In this document: one piece after another, positions 13,656-15,897 of the stretch
Layout of the letters: each line of letters begins with the position of its first letter
Numbering within the stretch: the first letter of the stretch is position 1
From: QEXZ01 sp034660015
GTDB lineage: Archaea; Halobacteriota; Syntropharchaeia; Alkanophagales; Methanospirareceae
Assembly (NCBI GenBank): GCA_034660015.1
Contig: JAYEII010000005.1
Span: 1-15,897 of the forward strand
Direction of reading: 5' to 3'
DNA: 15,897 nt
Translations under genes and position numbers: made by a program
The notes under the pieces: generated by a model
The model's input: only the letters and a program-made list of their open reading frames with translations
The model's database searches: none
What the model was told of the DNA's origin: nothing

Positions 13656-13785
13656 ATAAATTTAGTTAGAGGATTAGCGGTTTGGCGGGTTAGAACGTTA
13701 GAACGGCTACTATAGCCATCTCAGTAATAATTTTCGGAATGACTATAATTCCACTATTCTCCAGGTTTAACGCCAAAATCCTCAC

Positions 13786-14436
13786 TTACATGATTTCTTC
13801 GAGATACCTTTTCACATAATCTCGCAGCTTATCAGGAGGAGCCATGATAAATTTGCAATTCTTATCGCCTTTAGCGATGCAGGCTATTTCTTCTGCGTCA
13901 AGTTTTATACCATAGCTCTCCTCGCACCATCCTGCCGCGTACCCTGCATTCAGATTGCAAACACAAATCGTTGACTTGCCCTCCATTTTAAGCTGCATTT
14001 CTGCTTCGAATGAATGCGGATGATTATATACTAAAAGGTAGTTATCGTCAGGTGAAGGATGGCTTTCTGGAAGTAATTCAACGAAAGCGAAGCCAGAGTA
14101 GTTGAAATGTATTGGACCGGGTCCAAGTCTTTCATCAGGATGTTTAAGTCCAAACTTCTCATGAAATCCTTTAGCATCTGACCTGCCGATAGCTTTCCCA
14201 AATTCATACACAAGTACATCAGTTCCTTCTGTGCCATAGATTTTTTCTGCAACTTTCCTGATCCAGTAGCCCAGCACCTCAGCTCTAACCAGCATGTATC
14301 TATCGCCACTAATTGTTCTAACAGCCTTTGTTGGATCATGTTCCTGGTTTGCAAAAAACTCCTTAACCTGCTTCTCCGCCCTAAGAAAAATCGGTTCTAA
14401 CTCCTTTGGACACCGGACTGATACAAGTTTTTCCAT
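13786..14436 (-). CDS. V4R-domain protein (XylR N-terminal/4-vinyl-reductase-like)
   Basis: A 216-residue soluble protein. The C-terminal part (about 120-195) is a V4R small-molecule-binding domain: CVCNLNAGYAAGWCEESYGI, then LDAEEIACIAKGDKNCKFIM. Cysteines are at 158, 160, 171, 186 and 194, positions used for metal or ligand binding in this superfamily. The N-terminal half (RTISGDRYMLVRAEVLGYWI) resembles the dimerisation part of such proteins. V4R proteins act as ligand sensors or as helpers in pigment and hydrocarbon pathways. The ATG at 14436, with AAGGTG just upstream, is preferred over the in-frame GTG at 14445. It follows a small winged-helix gene on the same strand, so the pair may form a two-part sensor and regulator. 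Confidence 0.85.
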   Translation of the reverse strand: MEKLVSVRCPKELEPIFLRAEKQVKEFFANQEHDPTKAVRTISGDRYMLVRAEVLGYWIRKVAEKIYGTEGTDVLVYEFGKAIGRSDAKGFHEKFGLKHPDERLGPGPIHFNYSGFAFVELLPESHPSPDDNYLLVYNHPHSFEAEMQLKMEGKSTICVCNLNAGYAAGWCEESYGIKLDAEEIACIAKGDKNCKFIMAPPDKLRDYVKRYLEEIM

Positions 14437-14493
14437 TTTCAACACCTTATTATTTTGTTTCTCTCTTCTTTAATATATGCCCTTGAGTCATAA

Positions 14494-14778
14494 TCATTCA
14501 CCCAAAATTTTCGCTAAATCTTCATAAAACCGTATCAATAACTTGGTCACCTCACTATCCTCGTTCAATGTAAACGTTCTTATTTGTTTGCCCATTTTGC
14601 CTTCTTTCACGATATTCATTTCTAAAAGCGGCTCGATTACGCGTGCAACGCTGGAGTGAGAAAGCCCAGCCTCTTCTGCGATGCCTGAGAGATAGGTTGT
14701 CGTACCGCGATTTCTTATTAAATACTCTAAGACAATAAGCTGCGCGTTTCTTCCAAATATTTTTTCGATTTTGTTCAT
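14494..14778 (-). CDS. Winged-helix transcriptional regulator (MarR/ArsR-like)
   Basis: A 94-residue DNA-binding protein. The helix-turn-helix is visible at about 28-53 (TYLSGIAEEAGLSHSSVARV), followed by a wing with basic residues (VKEGKMGKQIRTFTL, 57-71) and a C-terminal helix probably for dimerisation. The precise family is uncertain. The ATG at 14778 has no Shine-Dalgarno, and a TATA element (actaaatataagtatac on the minus strand, 14820-14804) implies an almost leaderless mRNA. Its gene precedes the V4R gene with about 57 bp between, and it is divergent from the RHH gene at 14948. A role in regulating the V4R gene or the divergent promoter is inferred. Confidence 0.83.
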   Translation of the reverse strand: MNKIEKIFGRNAQLIVLEYLIRNRGTTTYLSGIAEEAGLSHSSVARVIEPLLEMNIVKEGKMGKQIRTFTLNEDSEVTKLLIRFYEDLAKILGE

Positions 14779-14803
14779 TTGAAGCTTAGCGATAAATAGT
14801 CGT

Positions 14804-14820
14804 GTATACTTATATTTAGT
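14804..14820 (-). promoter_or_regulatory. TATA promoter of the winged-helix gene
   Basis: Minus-strand actaaatataagtatac is a TATA element centred near 14813. It predicts a start near 14787, nine or so bases before the ATG, consistent with the absence of a ribosome-binding site. Confidence 0.45.
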
Positions 14821-14855
14821 GCTACTTAACTTTATGTTTTTCGGTTTTTCAAAAA

Positions 14856-14873
14856 ACTGAAAACCTTAAATAG
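14856..14873 (+). promoter_or_regulatory. BRE/TATA promoter of the RHH gene
   Basis: The sequence actgaaaaccttaaatag is a strong BRE/TATA core, very like the wtpA core ccgaaaaccttttatag. Upstream, ggtttttc (14843-14850) forms an imperfect inverted repeat with gaaaacc (14859-14865) and is a possible operator. Confidence 0.5.
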
Positions 14874-14947
14874 GGATACCTGCATATTAATAATCGGGTT
14901 CATTTAAAAAAAGGTGAACTCTAAGATAAAAGAGGTGATGTGGAAAA

Positions 14948-15127
14948 ATGAATGGTAAAAGTTTGGTAAACCTGCAAATACCGGCAGGCAAAATAGAAAA
15001 CGTGGATGAGCTTGTCAGAGATGGCTATTACGGAAGTAGAAGTGACGCAATCAGAGATATAATAAGGCGTGGAGCGACACATCTTAGGATGAGTTATCCA
15101 CTGTGCCAACGCAGTTTGGACGCTTGA
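14948..15127 (+). CDS. Ribbon-helix-helix (CopG-like) DNA-binding protein, 59 residues
   Basis: A short protein with the RHH layout: a beta strand SLVNLQIPAGKI (5-16), helix 1 ENVDELVRDGYY (17-28), the GSRSDAIRD turn and helix 2 to about residue 45 (IIRRGATH). The tail MSYPLCQRSLDA is unusual. RHH dimers insert the paired strands into the DNA major groove. It resembles small archaeal RHH regulators such as the CdrS type (LV..G..SRSEAIR pattern). GAGGTGAT at 14932-14939 supports the ATG at 14948. It is transcribed away from the winged-helix gene and is followed by a T-rich terminator. Its target is unknown. Confidence 0.85.
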   Translation: MNGKSLVNLQIPAGKIENVDELVRDGYYGSRSDAIRDIIRRGATHLRMSYPLCQRSLDA

Positions 15128-15207
15128 GATCCGCCGGCGTAAGGCTATGATGTGTGAGTACAAATAGATACAAGAGAGGGGGTTGAGAGGCTTGAAGAAG
15201 ACTTTGC

Positions 15208-15232
15208 CGCTCTTCCTTTTTTATTTTTTAAA
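15208..15232 (+). terminator. T-rich terminator after the RHH gene
   Basis: The sequence ccgctcttccttttttattt ends in further T residues about 85 nt after the RHH stop, a typical archaeal termination tract. Confidence 0.4.
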
Positions 15233-15307
15233 TCTCAAAAGCATATAAATTTAGATGAGGTAAAAATAAATCGAAAAGTTATCATTGGTATTGCAGTAGT
15301 TAGTTAT

Positions 15308-15326
15308 CGATAATTTTAAATAAAGG
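15308..15326 (+). promoter_or_regulatory. Promoter of the HTH-receiver gene
   Basis: The sequence cgataattttaaataaag is BRE/TATA-like and lies about 65 nt before the ATG at 15387. The leader contains the 12-codon ORF at 15352-15390 and the GGGAGGAG ribosome site. Confidence 0.4.
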
Positions 15327-15386
15327 CAATAACTAAAATAAAAACAAAAGAATGAAAAAAGGAGGCACAACTGCGGGAGGAGAAAA

Positions 15387-15897
15387 ATGAAATTAGACAA
15401 CAATGACCGGAAAATTGTTGAAATGCTACAAAAAGACGCTACACACGCGTATGATGCGATAGCTGAGCGATTGGGCATTACAGAAAGCGAAGTGGAAGAA
15501 AGAATTAGAAGACTTTCCGACACCAGAACCAAGATTCTAATAGTTGATGACGAACTGGATACTTTGTTACCACTAAAGAGGGCATTGGAAATGGAGGACT
15601 TCAATGTCATCGAAGCTCAAGACGGTGTCGAGGCACTGGAAAAGGTAAGGGATGAGATTCCCGACCTCGTGCTTCTCGATTTGATGTTGCCCAAGATAAA
15701 TGGATTCGAGGTCTGTCAGCGGCTGAAACATGATGAAGCAACGAGTTCCATTCCGATAATTATGCTCACTGCAAAGGGCGAGACTTCTGATAAAATCGAA
15801 GGCATTGAAATCGGTGCAGATGACTACGTTACAAAACCGTTTAACTTAGATGAATTGAAGGCGAGGATAAAGGCGGTTCTGCGCAGAACTGCTCCCT
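15387..15897 (+). CDS. AsnC-type HTH fused to a response-regulator receiver domain (3' end outside window)
   Basis: At least 170 residues, running off the window. Residues 3-43 (LDNNDRKIVEML to EVEERIRRL) are an AsnC/Lrp-type helix-turn-helix. Residues 48-167 are a CheY-like receiver: KILIVDDE (acidic pair Asp54, Asp55), phospho-acceptor Asp98 in LLDLMLP, Thr128 in IIMLTAKG and Lys150 in VTKPF. All catalytic positions are present, so it should accept phosphate from a histidine kinase. The order HTH then receiver is reversed compared with usual response regulators. The receiver ends LKARIKAVLRRTAP, as in PhoB-type proteins, where a linker would follow, so another domain may lie beyond the edge. 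GGGAGGAG at 15375-15382 supports the ATG. Confidence 0.88.
   Translation, partial: MKLDNNDRKIVEMLQKDATHAYDAIAERLGITESEVEERIRRLSDTRTKILIVDDELDTLLPLKRALEMEDFNVIEAQDGVEALEKVRDEIPDLVLLDLMLPKINGFEVCQRLKHDEATSSIPIIMLTAKGETSDKIEGIEIGADDYVTKPFNLDELKARIKAVLRRTAP

Noticed and set aside
13527..13715. Open frame starting MGIAAIAAGK on the plus strand across 13527-13715, and its minus-strand counterpart.
   Set aside because: Both run through the 5S rRNA, whose helix I and conserved loops explain the sequence. They have no ribosome site or family resemblance.
13656..13785. Possible tRNA after the 5S gene (ggttagaacgttagaac resembles a T-arm).
   Set aside because: No GTTCRAAT-type T-loop, no acceptor pairing and no cloverleaf could be drawn. 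The 130-bp stretch holds only a short direct repeat (gttagaac).
15251..15610. Minus-strand 119-codon frame across 15251-15610.
   Set aside because: It is antisense to the HTH-receiver gene and is Ser/Leu/Phe-rich, as expected for a shadow of a charged coding strand.

Overview
The window looks like a piece of a euryarchaeal chromosome. Supporting this are an archaeal-type UMP kinase, an archaeal 5S rRNA, BRE/TATA-style promoters (for example ccgaaaaccttttatag), a WtpA-type tungstate/molybdate binding protein with a PGF-CTERM-like tail, and single-domain molbindins. A methane- or alkane-metabolising lineage (methanogen or ANME-like) would fit the heavy investment in Mo/W uptake and the V4R protein, but the exact lineage is a guess.

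Layout. Positions 1-54 hold the tail of a CDS, followed by a degenerate repeat element. Positions 264-1522 (minus) carry pyrH and an XTP/dITP pyrophosphatase. Positions 1594-1941 (minus) are the wreck of a third Mo/W ABC ATPase whose TOBE domain is still open. Positions 2012-5013 (plus) are a two-gene, AT-rich cassette: an Lnt-like apolipoprotein N-acyltransferase and a CrtI-like FAD oxidoreductase. At 5030-5125 (minus) there is a remnant of a Mo/W permease C-terminus, so the cassette sits between permease and ATPase remnants. Positions 5130-8452 (minus) are Mo/W system 1: ModA-like binding protein, TrmO/TsaA-like protein, permease, ATPase. Positions 8696-12156 (minus) are Mo/W system 2: WtpA, a frameshifted small gene, permease, ATPase. 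Positions 12278-13330 (plus) carry a free molbindin (Mop) and a ModE-like regulator with its own Mop domain, with a candidate minus-strand small RNA between them. Positions 13529-13655 are a lone 5S rRNA. Positions 13786-14778 (minus) are a winged-helix regulator and a V4R-domain protein. Positions 14948-15127 (plus) are a 59-residue ribbon-helix-helix protein. Position 15387 to the end (plus) is an AsnC-type HTH fused in front of a response-regulator receiver domain.

How it works together. Most of the window is an oxyanion (molybdate/tungstate) acquisition island: two complete binding protein/permease/ATPase systems, decayed parts of a third, an intracellular Mop, and a ModE-like regulator. 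Both binding-protein genes have nearly the same promoter, leader and signal-peptide DNA, although the mature proteins belong to different families. A third copy of the same promoter block faces an ORF-free stretch that ends in a strong hairpin plus T-run, suggesting a co-regulated small RNA. I infer that the ModE-like protein acts at this shared block.

Three copies of a roughly 100-bp inverted-repeat element, with arms built from 10-bp units (acacagatta type), lie in intergenic gaps at 157-257, 8551-8654 and 13347-13454.
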